Source: Neobacillus mesonae (GTDB lineage: Bacteria; Bacillota; Bacilli; Bacillales; Cytobacillaceae). Taken from it: a DNA stretch of 64,000 bases. Positions 44,067-53,901 of this stretch are shown in pieces. The position numbers were made by a program, and so were the translations under genes. The stretch covers positions 107,433 through 171,432 of the forward strand of contig NZ_JAMBNQ010000005.1 in NCBI RefSeq assembly GCF_023715155.1. The letters are read 5' to 3'. Position 1 is the first letter of the stretch. The number at the start of each line of letters is the position of its first letter. Under the pieces are notes generated by a model that saw only the letters and a list, made by a program, of their open reading frames with translations, was not told the DNA's origin and made no database searches.

Positions 44067-44681
44067 ATGGCAAAAAAACATGATAAATTTTATAATTTGC
44101 TTCATAGTATTTCGTCAAATTTAAAAGAAGGCTCACAATTTTTTACTGATTATGAATTAAAAAATGTGAGTGATTTAAAAATATTCTCCGAGAAAATGAA
44201 GGAATATGAATCAAAGGGAGATACCTTTGTTCATGAAATTATCAAAGAACTAAATGATACTTTTATTACGCCGATTGAACGCGAGGACATTCTCCAGCTT
44301 GCCATGACAATGGATGATGTCATTGATGGTCTTGAAGCAACTGCAGCACTGTTCGAAATGTACTCCATTACACAGGCAGATGACTTTATGAAGAAATTCG
44401 TTGATGCCATTCATAAAAGCGTCCTTGAAATTGATAAAGCCATCGAGATGTTAGCAAATAAAAAGCTGCCGCCTTTAAGAGAGCATGCCATTAAAATCAA
44501 GGATTACGAATCTAAATGTGATAATATTTTGAGACAATCCATTAAACATTTATTTAACATTGAAAAAGATCCAATTCGTATTATTCAATATAAGGAAATT
44601 TATGAAAATCTGGAGGAAATCGCTGACAGCTGCCAAACAGTCGCCAATACTTTTGAATCCATCATCATGAAAAATGCTTAA
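44067..44681 (+). CDS. DUF47/PhoU-like protein (YkaA-like), partner of Pit
   Basis: A 204-residue all-helical DUF47 protein. Metal-like acidic motifs E-x3-D-x4-E are visible in MKEYESKGDTFVHEII (about residue 46) and IKDYESKCDNILRQSI (about 150), the PhoU-type layout. DUF47 proteins are usually next to low-affinity phosphate transporters and are thought to modulate them. The following pit gene starts 11 bases after the stop, so they form an operon. The ATG at 44067 has a GGAGG SD at 8 bases. Confidence 0.9.
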   Translation: MAKKHDKFYNLLHSISSNLKEGSQFFTDYELKNVSDLKIFSEKMKEYESKGDTFVHEIIKELNDTFITPIEREDILQLAMTMDDVIDGLEATAALFEMYSITQADDFMKKFVDAIHKSVLEIDKAIEMLANKKLPPLREHAIKIKDYESKCDNILRQSIKHLFNIEKDPIRIIQYKEIYENLEEIADSCQTVANTFESIIMKNA

Positions 44682-44692
44682 GGAGTACGACT

Positions 44693-45694
44693 ATGAGCTT
44701 TTTATTAATTCTAACCATTTTAATCGTAATTGGTGCTCTAATATTTGATTTTATTAATGGGTTTCATGACACAGCAAATGCCATTGCAACAAGTGTTTCT
44801 ACAAAAGCTTTAAAGCCAAGACAAGCTATTCTTTTAGCTGCAGTAATGAACTTCGCTGGTGCATTGACATTTACCGGGGTTGCTAAAACAATCTCGAAAG
44901 ATATTGTTGACCCCTTTATGCTTGAGAATGGTTCAATTGTCATTTTAGCAGCATTGCTGTCTGCTATTGCCTGGAATTTAGTCACTTGGTATTTTGGAAT
45001 ACCGAGCAGTTCTTCCCATGCACTAATTGGTTCTATTGCCGGGGCAGCTATTGCTGCTGAAGGGTTAAATATCTTAAACTACTCCGGCTTTACTAAAATC
45101 CTTGAAGGACTTATTATTTCGCCTATTTTAGCCTTTATTGTCGGTTACATTATTTACAGTATTTTTAAAGTTGTTTTTAAAAATTTAAATCTCGCCAAAA
45201 CAAATCGGAATTTCCGATATATTCAAATTGCAACAGCAGCACTCCAATCATATTCCCATGGTACAAATGATGCCCAAAAATCAATGGGGATTATTACCAT
45301 GGCGTTGATTTCCAGTCAATTCCTTCCTCATGATGCGGATGTACCTTTCTGGGTTCAATTATCTTGTGCAACCGCAATGGGACTTGGAACTTCCATTGGG
45401 GGCTGGAAAATCATCAAAACTGTTGGCGGAAAAATTATGAAAATCCGCCCTGTCAATGGTGTTGCAGCCGATTTAACTGGTGCTGCCATTATTTTCGGTG
45501 CTACTTACATCCACTTGCCTGTAAGTACAACACATGTTATTTCTTCTGGTATTATGGGTGTTGGTGCTTCACACCGTCTGAGAGGGGTAAAATGGGATAC
45601 GGCCAAACGCATGGTGATTACATGGGTGATCACACTGCCGATAACGGCTTTAATCGCTGCGATTCTCTACTTTATTCTAAATTTATTTTTCTAA
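44693..45694 (+). CDS. pit: PiT-family low-affinity inorganic phosphate transporter
   Basis: A 333-residue transporter with about ten membrane helices. The inverted repeat signature is present twice: FDFINGFHDTANAIATSVST (about residue 19) and YSHGTNDAQKSMGIITMA (about 186), each with the GxxD/GTND motif of the PiT family. It moves metal-phosphate or phosphate with protons or sodium. AAGGAG precedes the ATG and the gene is coupled to the DUF47 gene. A strong bidirectional terminator closes the operon. Confidence 0.95.
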   Translation: MSFLLILTILIVIGALIFDFINGFHDTANAIATSVSTKALKPRQAILLAAVMNFAGALTFTGVAKTISKDIVDPFMLENGSIVILAALLSAIAWNLVTWYFGIPSSSSHALIGSIAGAAIAAEGLNILNYSGFTKILEGLIISPILAFIVGYIIYSIFKVVFKNLNLAKTNRNFRYIQIATAALQSYSHGTNDAQKSMGIITMALISSQFLPHDADVPFWVQLSCATAMGLGTSIGGWKIIKTVGGKIMKIRPVNGVAADLTGAAIIFGATYIHLPVSTTHVISSGIMGVGASHRLRGVKWDTAKRMVITWVITLPITALIAAILYFILNLFF

Positions 45695-45736
45695 CACAAA
45701 AAACCAGGGTCTCTAAGAACCCTGGTTTTTTGTGTT
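45693..45736. terminator. Bidirectional terminator
   Basis: An 18-bp stem: AACACAAAAAACCAGGGT pairs with AACCCTGG followed by TTTTTTGTGTT. Confidence 0.92.
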
Positions 45737-45740
45737 ACTA

Positions 45741-46415
45741 TTAATACTTGCTGTCTGAAACTTCGCCATTGCAAATGGCGATTCCTGAGCTTGCTCCAAT
45801 ACGTGTTGCTCCTGCTTCAATCATGGCCATAGCATCTTCACGGCTGCGGACACCGCCAGAAGCTTTAACCCCGACAGCAGGACCGACAGTTTTACGCATT
45901 AAACGAACATCTTCTGGCGTAGCACCACCGGTTGAAAAACCGGTTGATGTTTTGACAAAATCAGCTCCAGCCTTAACAGACAATTCACAAGCTCTCACTT
46001 TTTCATCATCGGTTAATAGACATGTTTCGATAATCACTTTTACCAAAGCCTTTCCCTTTGCCGCTTCAACAACACTTGCGATATCCTTTTCTACTAATTC
46101 ATCCTGATTGCTTTTGAGCGCTCCAATATTAATGACCATGTCTACTTCAGAGGCCCCATTTTCGATAGCATTCTTGGTTTCAAATGCTTTCGTTTCCGGT
46201 GTGGCTGCACCAAGAGGGAAACCAATTACCGTACATACCTTTACATTAGCAGTGCTCTTAAGCAGTTCTGCAGCTGTGCTCACCCATGTTGGATTAATAC
46301 AAACAGATGCAAAAGAATATTCCTTTGCTTCATTAACTAATTTTACGATTTGCTCTTTTGTCGCATCCGCTTTTAATAATGTATGGTCAATCATTCTTGC
46401 GATATTTTGTGTCAT
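45741..46415 (-). CDS. deoC: Deoxyribose-phosphate aldolase
   Basis: A 224-residue TIM-barrel aldolase that splits 2-deoxyribose-5-phosphate into glyceraldehyde-3-phosphate and acetaldehyde. The [12 protein letters not shown] opening, [11 protein letters not shown], the Schiff-base lysine in [17 protein letters not shown] (about residue 155) and VKASGGVRS (about 184, second lysine) are all present. The genes that accompany it in nucleoside catabolism operons (nupC, pdp) are not here. GGAGG precedes the ATG. Confidence 0.97.
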   Translation of the reverse strand: MTQNIARMIDHTLLKADATKEQIVKLVNEAKEYSFASVCINPTWVSTAAELLKSTANVKVCTVIGFPLGAATPETKAFETKNAIENGASEVDMVINIGALKSNQDELVEKDIASVVEAAKGKALVKVIIETCLLTDDEKVRACELSVKAGADFVKTSTGFSTGGATPEDVRLMRKTVGPAVGVKASGGVRSREDAMAMIEAGATRIGASSGIAICNGEVSDSKY

Positions 46416-46628
46416 CCGAATACCTCCACCTATTTCTATGATTCAATTACAAAGTAACTATAACAAAGAATGACAAGCGATTCCACAATATGATAATTCT
46501 TAGTAAAAATCATCTTTTTGCATTTTATCACGTACTAAAGGGAACAGTTATGGAAAAACGAATGAATCTTTCTACCGTTTTTTTTGAATGTTTTGGAGGA
46601 AATTCTTTCCTTTGAAGGAGGGGTTATC

Positions 46629-48806
46629 ATGATGAAATTGGGCGGTTGGATTTATCAGCAGCGAATCTGGATACTTTTATTTTGGATTGTCATGATCATC
46701 GTCTTTGGCTTTTTTGCTTTAAAGCTTCCATCCGTCTTAAGCGGAAATGGCTTTGAATATAAAGGGGAATATAATGAAACGAGAAACTTGTTGGAAAAAG
46801 ACTTCGGAGAGCCAAAATCATCGATTATACTTGTATTTGAAAAAAATCATCATATTAGTGCAGAAAAATTCAAAGATTTTATCCATGATACTATGGATAA
46901 CCTAAAGGGCTTTGATAATACCAAAAATCTTATTTCCCCGCTTGAGAGACCGGGCATGCTGAAAGAAAACTATGCCTATGGCCTGTTAACCTTTGATAAA
47001 AGTGCTGAAAGTCTCGGAAAAGAAATAAACAATTTAAAAAAGCACCTAAAAAATAAGGTTGGATTGCAGGTAACTATGACCGGCGAACCGGTGATTGTTA
47101 AAGACCTTAATACTGCCAGTCAGCAAGATCTTGCCAAGGCTGAAATGATTGGGCTCCCTATTGCTTTAATTGTACTGATTCTTGCGTTTGGAACGCTGAC
47201 TGCCGCGGCCCTTCCGCTTGTGATTGGCGTTGTTTCCATTTTAATTACGATGGGGATGGTTTATTTTTTCAGTTTACGGGCAGAATTAACCATTTTTATC
47301 TTAAATATTATCCCAATGATTGGTCTTGCGTTAAGCATTGATTTTGCTCTGCTGTTTATTAACCGGTATAAAGAGGAAATCAAAAATAAATCTATTCAGA
47401 ATGCCATTGAAATCACGGTTGCCACTGCCGGCCGTTCGATTATTTTTTCTGGGCTTTGTGTGTTTATTGGTTTATCCGGCTTATGGTTTATCCAGATTGA
47501 TATTTTTCAAAACGTTGCCCTGGGAGGAATGACGGTTATTTTTATTTCCGTTCTTTCTGCCTTAACATTTCTGCCGGCATTACTTGGGTTGCTTGGGCAA
47601 AAAATTCATAAATTTGGCGTTATCAAGGTTAAAGATCAAGAGAAAAGCTTTTGGCATACATTTGCTGAGTTAGTCATGAAGCGTCCGGTCATCATGACTA
47701 TAGGTGCCCTTGTCATTTTATTAATCGGCCTAATTCCAGTCAGGGAAATGGTTTTAACGATTCCTGGAACTGATTCACTTCCGCCAAATTATCCTTCCAG
47801 GACGGCATTGGAAACATTCCAGGAGAAATTTATTGCAAAAGAAAAACGTGATTACAAAAAAGTTTCCATTATCCTTGAAACAAATGGAAAGGTTACGGAA
47901 CCAAAGAACCTTGATAAGATTTGGGAGGTTATTCGACAGCTGGAAAAAGATCACCTTGTTCAGACAGTGGATTCCCCGTTTTCCGCACTTGGAGCAAAAG
48001 ACAGTAAACAGCTCTCCAAGGTTTTAACTTTTCAAGATTCGGCTATGTTAGCACCTGTGACAGACCATTATATCAAGGAAAATAAAATGCTGGCAGAAGT
48101 TTATTTGAAGACAGGTGAACATTCTTCTATAGCACGAAAATGGGTACGTGATTGGTCTAAACGGAAATTAGGAGTGACCGCCTCATTTGGAGGCCCAATT
48201 AAATTTGAGCAGGAAATATTTGATGAAATTTATGTTAAGGCTCCTTATGGACTGCTGTTAATTGTTGTTTCAACCCTAATCATTTTAATGACCGCGTTCC
48301 ACTCAATTCTGATTCCGTTAAAGGCGGTATTGATGAACATTTTAAGTCTAGGCTGTACATTTGGAATTGTGGTTTGGATTTTTCAAGAGGGACATCTTGG
48401 CATCACACCCGTTTATATCGGTTTAATTTTACCCGTGTTTGTGTTTACTCTTGTCTTTGGGCTGTCGATGGACTATGAGGTATTTCTAATTTCACGGATT
48501 CAGGAGTTTTATCTAAAAACCGGTGATAACAGTCTTGCCACGATTTCTGGTTTAACCTATACGAGCAAAATTATTACCTCGGCTGCAGCGATCATGATTG
48601 TAGTCACTGGTGCTTTTGCCTTTACTGGTGTGATGCCAATTAAACAGATAGGTATCGGGATTGCCATTGCTATTTTTATTGATGCAACCATTGTAAGGAT
48701 GGTGCTGGTTCCATCACTTATGAAGCTTCTCGGTGATTGGAACTGGTGGTTCTTTGGTTTTAAAAACAAGGGAATATCCGGTCAAAGAAAGAAGCCAGCT
48801 TCCTGA
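46629..48806 (+). CDS. MMPL/RND-family transporter (YdfJ-like)
   Basis: A 725-residue RND-type exporter with two MMPL halves. Each half has an N-terminal helix, a large extracytoplasmic loop and five helices; the tandem LALSIDFALLFINRYKEE (about residue 237) and FGLSMDYEVFLISRIQEF (about 617) contain the proton-relay Asp-Phe/Asp-Tyr motif. It may export lipids, antibiotics or small molecules; substrate unknown. The ATG at 46629 follows AGGAGGGG by 7 bases; the frame is open 15 codons earlier without a better SD. Confidence 0.9.
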   Translation: MMKLGGWIYQQRIWILLFWIVMIIVFGFFALKLPSVLSGNGFEYKGEYNETRNLLEKDFGEPKSSIILVFEKNHHISAEKFKDFIHDTMDNLKGFDNTKNLISPLERPGMLKENYAYGLLTFDKSAESLGKEINNLKKHLKNKVGLQVTMTGEPVIVKDLNTASQQDLAKAEMIGLPIALIVLILAFGTLTAAALPLVIGVVSILITMGMVYFFSLRAELTIFILNIIPMIGLALSIDFALLFINRYKEEIKNKSIQNAIEITVATAGRSIIFSGLCVFIGLSGLWFIQIDIFQNVALGGMTVIFISVLSALTFLPALLGLLGQKIHKFGVIKVKDQEKSFWHTFAELVMKRPVIMTIGALVILLIGLIPVREMVLTIPGTDSLPPNYPSRTALETFQEKFIAKEKRDYKKVSIILETNGKVTEPKNLDKIWEVIRQLEKDHLVQTVDSPFSALGAKDSKQLSKVLTFQDSAMLAPVTDHYIKENKMLAEVYLKTGEHSSIARKWVRDWSKRKLGVTASFGGPIKFEQEIFDEIYVKAPYGLLLIVVSTLIILMTAFHSILIPLKAVLMNILSLGCTFGIVVWIFQEGHLGITPVYIGLILPVFVFTLVFGLSMDYEVFLISRIQEFYLKTGDNSLATISGLTYTSKIITSAAAIMIVVTGAFAFTGVMPIKQIGIGIAIAIFIDATIVRMVLVPSLMKLLGDWNWWFFGFKNKGISGQRKKPAS

Positions 48807-48835
48807 TGCTGGCTTCTTTCTTTTTAAATATTTTT
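48789..48835. terminator. Terminator overlapping the end of the MMPL gene
   Basis: AGAAGCCAGC pairs with GCTGGCTTCT around the stop codon TGA (48804-48806), followed by a T-rich tail. The convergent cupin gene ends in the same stretch. Confidence 0.85.
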
Positions 48836-49165
48836 AGCATAGTTTTCATTTGGGACTTTGCTTAAAACGACATAAAGACTAACAGGGTCACTGCCGCTGT
48901 TCTTAAATGCCATTTCTTCTCCACTGCCAACTTGAATTAAATCTGCTTCAGAGATTTCTGATTCTTTTCCATCTATTATGATTGTTCCATTTCCTGTGAT
49001 AGCGTACAGATATACTACTGAACCTGGGTGCTTGTGTGCAGGAAGTGACTGATCAGGCATGAAATTTAGTACAAATGCGGTGGTACCTTCATTTTTGTAT
49101 ATAACTCTTTTAGTAAATTTATCTTCATTATATTCCATAAATTCTTTGACTGAATTTTTTTCCAT
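48824..49165 (-). CDS. Small cupin protein
   Basis: A 113-residue single-domain cupin. The metal-like motif is FMPDQSLPAHKHPGSVVYLYAITGNGTI (His-x-His about residues 41-43), with the second half GSGEEMAFKNSGSDPVSLYVVL. Small cupins of this type bind a metal and act as isomerases, dioxygenases or sensors; function is not decided. AAAGGAGG precedes the ATG. Confidence 0.85.
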   Translation of the reverse strand: MEKNSVKEFMEYNEDKFTKRVIYKNEGTTAFVLNFMPDQSLPAHKHPGSVVYLYAITGNGTIIIDGKESEISEADLIQVGSGEEMAFKNSGSDPVSLYVVLSKVPNENYAKNI

Positions 49166-49328
49166 CGTAATATCCTCCTTTTGTTTATCTAATGATTATT
49201 CTAAATGAAATTCTTTCTCAATCTAGTGAGTTTAATCACACTTATTACTATTTCACGATTGTTATAAATTAAATACACGATTAATTATGGATCTTATTAA
49301 AAGGAAAAAGAGGATCCAGAGAACCTCT

Positions 49329-49649
49329 TTATGCCATATAGGACAAAATAACTTTTTGTGGAATATCAAGTTCTTTATCTGTAATTGCTTTTAACCGTTC
49401 ACAAGAAGGCATTTCAAAAGAAAAATCCTTCACATTTGGCGGAATAACCCCTTGCTGCTGCAGCCGATGAAATACCTTTTCCATTCCCTCTTCCATTGTC
49501 AGGGTGGTTTTTGAATCCTCCAGCAGAAAACACTCGACACAGGTTTCTACGATATTCTCTTCAATCTGTTCCTGTGCAAAAACTAATTTAGCCCCCGCAA
49601 ATGATTCCACTTCTTGATTTTCCAGTTCTATAAACGTTGTAATATTCAT
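49329..49649 (-). CDS. Conserved protein of unknown function
   Basis: A 106-residue acidic protein starting MNITTFIELENQEVESFAGA. It contains CVECFLLED in the middle and CERLKAITDKELD near the end. The GGAGG SD is well placed. No membrane segment and no family recognised. The closest same-strand neighbours are the cupin downstream and the DUF1646 transporter upstream, each with its own terminator or spacing, so it is likely monocistronic. Confidence 0.55.
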   Translation of the reverse strand: MNITTFIELENQEVESFAGAKLVFAQEQIEENIVETCVECFLLEDSKTTLTMEEGMEKVFHRLQQQGVIPPNVKDFSFEMPSCERLKAITDKELDIPQKVILSYMA

Positions 49650-49810
49650 ATCCCTTACCTCCCTGTTTCTATGCCCTCATTATAAATAACTTTCACATCA
49701 TTTTTTGCTTACAAGCCTTAGTTTCATTATTTATTCATATGTTTTTGACAGATTTTTGTCTGTTCCCTATTTCCCTTTCTATTTGGGTATTAACATTTTT
49801 TAGCAGGATA

Positions 49811-49873
49811 AAAAAAATGTTGCCCGGCTGCCAAAGCTGATTATTTCTAATCAACTTTGGCAGCCCGGGCAAC
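49811..49873 (-). terminator. Long terminator after the DUF1646 gene
   Basis: GTTGCCCGGCTGCCAAAG pairs with CTTTGGCAGCCCGGGCAAC with one bulge, and the A-run at 49808-49817 gives the minus-strand U-tract. Confidence 0.88.
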
Positions 49874-49883
49874 AAATTTCAAA

Positions 49884-50897
49884 CTAAAATACAAAAAGAA
49901 CAATAAAGTAAATGACCATCGTAATCAGCCCAACTGGAACACCAAAGCGGGCCCATTCTTTACTTGTAATCTTTAATTTACCTGCAGCAATAATGTTTGG
50001 AATATTACCAGGAATCAGCATTCCACCGCTGATAAGCAGGCCAAGCAGTATAGCACGAACAGTTTCACCATCCATTACAGGACTAATTTCTGCTGCTGCT
50101 AATGTTGCATTATCTAAAATTGCAGAAATCATATTAATCCAATAAAGGATTGTTGGATGAAGGCCAAGAATGTACTCATTGATTAATGGTTCAAATCCGT
50201 GTCCCAAGAACGTTAATCCCATTACAAACAAGTAGATTTTAACAGAGCGAATAATAATTTCCTTGTAGCTCTCAGACCTTTCTTCAGATTTTAGACCATC
50301 AGAACTTTCCTTAGGCTTAACAAGAAACATTGACAAAATCCCGAATAAGACTACAGCCGGTATTACCTCAGCACCGATTAAGTCTATTAAATAAAAGAAT
50401 CCTTTATCTAACTTACTTAATGTGATGGTAGATAATGGCTCGCCAATTGGTGTAAGCGCTGCCCCTAGACCGATAGCAAAACAGGCCAGCACAGTAAATC
50501 GAACTTCAGATTTCCTGTCGAGCGGGAGAACATTTATAACAATAACCAGCACAATGGCCGCAATAATTGCTGTAATAATACTTGATACCAAACCTAATAC
50601 AATTATCGTTAAAGCAAGAAAAATTCTTGGGGTTAATAGCCGATTTAATGCTGTAATGGACTTCTCCAAAGGACTTTGGGCCCATTTTGTAATTAATCCG
50701 GCTAACAATACCGCAATGGTAATATTAATTGGATCAACAAGCGCTTTAGTGATTAAGTGTTTGTCCATCATACCGCTAATAAGTGAAGCGGCAACCCCCA
50801 TAATAAAGAGGAAGGCCTCCAAATTATGTTCTACCTTTTTAACCGAAAAGGGCAAAAATAAAACTAAAATTAATATAATAATCAATCCTATTAACAC
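49884..50897 (-). CDS. DUF1646 family putative cation transporter
   Basis: A 337-residue membrane protein with about nine helices. DUF1646 proteins resemble NhaD-like sodium transporters; the conserved region GLGAALTPIGEPLSTI and the GGMLIPGNIPNIIAAG segment (typical of the Na+/dicarboxylate or NhaD fold, with Asn-Ile-Pro) are present. In many bacteria it is preceded by the Na+ riboswitch (DUF1646 motif), which I do not see here. Starts: TTG 50909 is directly against an AAAGGGG SD, while GTG 50897 is 12 bases away and begins where family members do; I prefer the GTG. Confidence 0.85.
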   Translation of the reverse strand: MLIGLIIILILVLFLPFSVKKVEHNLEAFLFIMGVAASLISGMMDKHLITKALVDPINITIAVLLAGLITKWAQSPLEKSITALNRLLTPRIFLALTIIVLGLVSSIITAIIAAIVLVIVINVLPLDRKSEVRFTVLACFAIGLGAALTPIGEPLSTITLSKLDKGFFYLIDLIGAEVIPAVVLFGILSMFLVKPKESSDGLKSEERSESYKEIIIRSVKIYLFVMGLTFLGHGFEPLINEYILGLHPTILYWINMISAILDNATLAAAEISPVMDGETVRAILLGLLISGGMLIPGNIPNIIAAGKLKITSKEWARFGVPVGLITMVIYFIVLFVF

Positions 50898-51016
50898 TTT
50901 CTGTTTCAACCCCTTTATGTTCTGCGAATTATGTAAATTATTAAATTATTATAAACCTTTTAATGAAAGATTGCATCAATTTTCTTCTTTTTTAGACAAA
51001 ATCAGCGTATTCTAAA

Positions 51017-51053
51017 AAATAACAGCCGCTGTTTAGTAAGCGGCTGTTATTTT
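51017..51053. terminator. Bidirectional terminator
   Basis: AAATAACAGCCGCT pairs with AGCGGCTGTTATTT. It overlaps the last codons of the GGDEF gene. Confidence 0.85.
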
Positions 51054-52076
51054 CCCCATTTGTTTCATTGCTCTAACCTTCAATTTTGGTGTGAAAAATG
51101 AGAAACAATTTCTTCCTTTTGCCTTTGAATGATACATTGCCAAATCGGCATGAGTAATTAAAAGGTTTAGATCGTCCCCATGGTCCGGATATATACTTAT
51201 ACCGATACTTGGTGAAATGGAAAACTTCTGATTGCAAATTTTAAAAGGCTCTTTCATTGCTTTTAGAATCATATCACAAACTTCTTCCGCTTCTTCTTTA
51301 TTCTTTAATTTTGGCAGCAGCAGCACAAATTCATCACCGCCAATTCTTGATAGAACATTGTCTTCTGTTACAGCATCAGCGAGCCGTTCTGCCGCCAATT
51401 TCAATAATTCATCACCTGCCTGGTGCCCTAAAGTATCATTTATCACCTTAAAATGATCTAAATCCAAAAGAATAACACCCAGCATCTTCTGAAAATTTCC
51501 CTTTTCCGACTTAAATTGATCTAAATAGGAATTAATATACCATCGATTAGGTAGTCCGGTTAATGCATCATGGAAAGCCATATGAGCGATTTTCGCTTCC
51601 GCTTCCTTCAAATTTGTAATATCAAGGGCAAATCCTACAAGAAAGTCTTTTTCGGTTTCTGGTAAATGAACGATTGTCTTCCCCGTGAACATATGGGATT
51701 CTCCTCCCCGAAATCCGGCAGACATTTCAGTGGTAATAAGGCTTTGTTTCCGCCAAACCTCCAAATCCATTTCCCTATTCTTTTTAGCAATATCCTTTGG
51801 AAAAAGGTCAAATACAGTTTTGCCCACCAATTCCTCTAATGGCAATCCGTTTGCTTCACACGCCTGTTTATTTGCAAATATAGTCCTGCCTAATGGATCT
51901 TCAAGAAAAACATTGATAGGAAGGGCATCAAGGATTTTCGCATAAAGAGAGTTTTGCACTTTAAGTTGTCTTGTCAATTTCTTTTCTCTGTTTTCCAATT
52001 CTGCTATTCGTAATTTAAGTTTTTCCAATTCATTTTTTTCGGATGGTTCCCCCACATTGACCCCGTCCTTATTCAT
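51033..52076 (-). CDS. PAS-GGDEF diguanylate cyclase
   Basis: A 347-residue cytosolic protein: a short N-terminal coiled coil (about residues 12-46), a PAS domain (about 47-165, LDALPINVFLEDPLGRTIFANKQ) and a GGDEF domain (about 180-335). The active-site loop is intact, RIGGDEFVLLLP (about 267), so c-di-GMP synthesis is likely. The inhibitory I-site (RxxD) five residues upstream is replaced by TEDN, so product inhibition at that site is not expected. No transmembrane segment, unlike many Bacillus cyclases. No EAL domain. The SD before the ATG is weak. Confidence 0.9.
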   Translation of the reverse strand: MNKDGVNVGEPSEKNELEKLKLRIAELENREKKLTRQLKVQNSLYAKILDALPINVFLEDPLGRTIFANKQACEANGLPLEELVGKTVFDLFPKDIAKKNREMDLEVWRKQSLITTEMSAGFRGGESHMFTGKTIVHLPETEKDFLVGFALDITNLKEAEAKIAHMAFHDALTGLPNRWYINSYLDQFKSEKGNFQKMLGVILLDLDHFKVINDTLGHQAGDELLKLAAERLADAVTEDNVLSRIGGDEFVLLLPKLKNKEEAEEVCDMILKAMKEPFKICNQKFSISPSIGISIYPDHGDDLNLLITHADLAMYHSKAKGRNCFSFFTPKLKVRAMKQMGKITAAY

Positions 52077-52605
52077 CTTTCAAATTTGATTTCTGTTTAC
52101 TTTATATAACAATTTAATAAGATTATTCCTATTTTATTGAATAATTGGTTTTCTATATCCTTAATTATAAAGAATTTTTAAACTAAAGTGAATGAATTTT
52201 ATCATTCTGCTGTTTTTTATGGATTCAAAAAACAATTCTAATACTTTTCTTCTAGTCAGCCAATGCTGCTTAATGCGATAAAGTGACATGTTGATATATA
52301 TTAAAGATCGATGCAGGGATACTTATGTTATGTCACCATTAAAAAAATCCTACCTTTTTTGTCCCCCTCTGCCTTTTCTCCAAATTTCTAGGCAGCAGGA
52401 CTCATTTTTATTTCCCGGAAAATGTCGAATAAGTAATTCAAATTTTTTTATATGATTTTTGACTAGCCTTTTATCAAAAACTTGTAAAACAATACATTTA
52501 ATTACCAATTATTTAAGTCTTATTTTTTTATTCTGAAAATTTTGTTGTAAGCTGTTGAAAAAAGCTGTAAGATTTTACTAACATACCTTTTGGACGGTGA
52601 TGTGA
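52077..52605. other. Long intergenic gap before the histidine kinase gene
   Basis: 530 AT-rich bases between divergent genes. No reading frame, repeat or RNA fold stands out. It should hold the promoters of both the GGDEF gene and the kinase gene. Confidence 0.4.
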
Positions 52606-53877
52606 ATGGAAATTACAAAGCATTTCTTTCTGAATCTTTCTGTAATTGTGATTTTATTATTCTTCTGTTTTATTTTCCTGGAAAGAAATAAAAAATGGAC
52701 TCTTTCTAAACATCCATTAATTTTTTTCTTCATTGTACTGTTATGGATTTGTATTCAATTTTCCTATCACCCGTCTCCACATACAAGATATGATTTGAGG
52801 ATCATCCCATTAGTAATTGGCGGATATTATGCAGGAATTGGACCGATTCTTATTGCAGCAACTATTATAATACGTGGTCTCTATGGAGTAGACTTAGGCT
52901 TCTATCTTACATTAGCTTTTTACATACCCTTTGGTTTTGTGGTTTGGCAGCTATATTCCTGGTTTTGGGAACGCTCACCTGCCCGCCGGATTGAAATTGC
53001 GGTTATTAACAGTTTGATTCTCGGATTACTTACCATGTCCGGGGTTCAATTAAATGGAACAGATTCTTCCTTGCTTGATGCGTTTACCGCTTATATATTG
53101 ATTCCTCCATTGGGAGTTTTTATCATATCTTATTCGATTGAGTTCTTCAAAAAGAATGCCGAGATGCGACAACGGCTTATTAAAACAGAAAAATTAAAAG
53201 CTGTGGAACAAATGGGAGCAGCTATTTCCCATGAAATTCGGAATCCCCTCACCGCAGCCAGTGGATTCGTGCAATTACTGCAAGATGATTATCTGCCTAG
53301 ACAAAAGAGGAAGGAATATCTGTCAATTGTAATGGACGAACTGCAATCAGCTGAAAGGGTGATTCAGGATTACCTTACATTCGCTAAACCATCCTTAGAA
53401 TCCTTGGAGGAAATCAATGTTAAAAGCGAACTAAGACAAACACTAAATATACTCCAGCCATTAGCCAACCAAAATTCGGTTGAAATCCATACTGATTTTT
53501 CTATCCTAGGCTTTATAAAAGGTGACAAGCAAAAATTCCAACAATGTATAATCAATATTTTAAAAAACGCAATTGAGTCTATGCCAAATGGCGGCTATCT
53601 AACAGTATCAACAGAGTTTAGCCAAACAGAGGTAACAATAACAGTGACAGATACTGGTGAAGGAATGACAAGTGAACAGCTAGCAAGACTTGGGGAGCCC
53701 TTCTATTCCACGAAAGGAAAAAATGGAACAGGATTAGGAATGATGGTTGTATACAGCATTCTTCGTGCCATGGAAGGTTCTATCAAAGTGGAAAGTAAAG
53801 TGGGGACAGGAACAACAATTTGTATTACTTTCCCGACTATTTCGCTTACAAAAGAAAAACAGAGCCGGCAAAGCTGA
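52606..53877 (+). CDS. kinB: KinB-like sensor histidine kinase (5TM-LYT type)
   Basis: A 423-residue kinase. Six membrane segments in the first 185 residues follow the 5TMR-LYT layout (PLVIGGYYAGIGPILIAATII is the conserved stretch). Then HisKA with the phospho-His in AAISHEIRNPLTAASGF (about residue 210) and an HATPase with N box NILKNAIESMP, G1 DTGEGM and G2 KGKNGTGLGMMVV. B. subtilis KinB, of the same architecture, feeds the Spo0F phosphorelay; no response regulator is adjacent here, which agrees with a phosphorelay kinase. The kapB partner was not found. The terminator overlaps the stop. Confidence 0.87.
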   Translation: MEITKHFFLNLSVIVILLFFCFIFLERNKKWTLSKHPLIFFFIVLLWICIQFSYHPSPHTRYDLRIIPLVIGGYYAGIGPILIAATIIIRGLYGVDLGFYLTLAFYIPFGFVVWQLYSWFWERSPARRIEIAVINSLILGLLTMSGVQLNGTDSSLLDAFTAYILIPPLGVFIISYSIEFFKKNAEMRQRLIKTEKLKAVEQMGAAISHEIRNPLTAASGFVQLLQDDYLPRQKRKEYLSIVMDELQSAERVIQDYLTFAKPSLESLEEINVKSELRQTLNILQPLANQNSVEIHTDFSILGFIKGDKQKFQQCIINILKNAIESMPNGGYLTVSTEFSQTEVTITVTDTGEGMTSEQLARLGEPFYSTKGKNGTGLGMMVVYSILRAMEGSIKVESKVGTGTTICITFPTISLTKEKQSRQS

Positions 53878-53895
53878 TTGCCGGTTCTGTTTTTT
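53861..53895. terminator. Terminator overlapping the end of the kinase gene
   Basis: AGAGCCGGCA (53861-53870) pairs with TGCCGGTTCT (53879-53888), then GTTTTTT. Confidence 0.85.
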
Positions 53896-53901
53896 GGTTA
53901 T

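Noticed and set aside
50898..51032. Na+ riboswitch (DUF1646 motif) before the DUF1646 gene
   Set aside because: The upstream 130 bases lack the conserved DUF1646-motif elements as far as I can read them.
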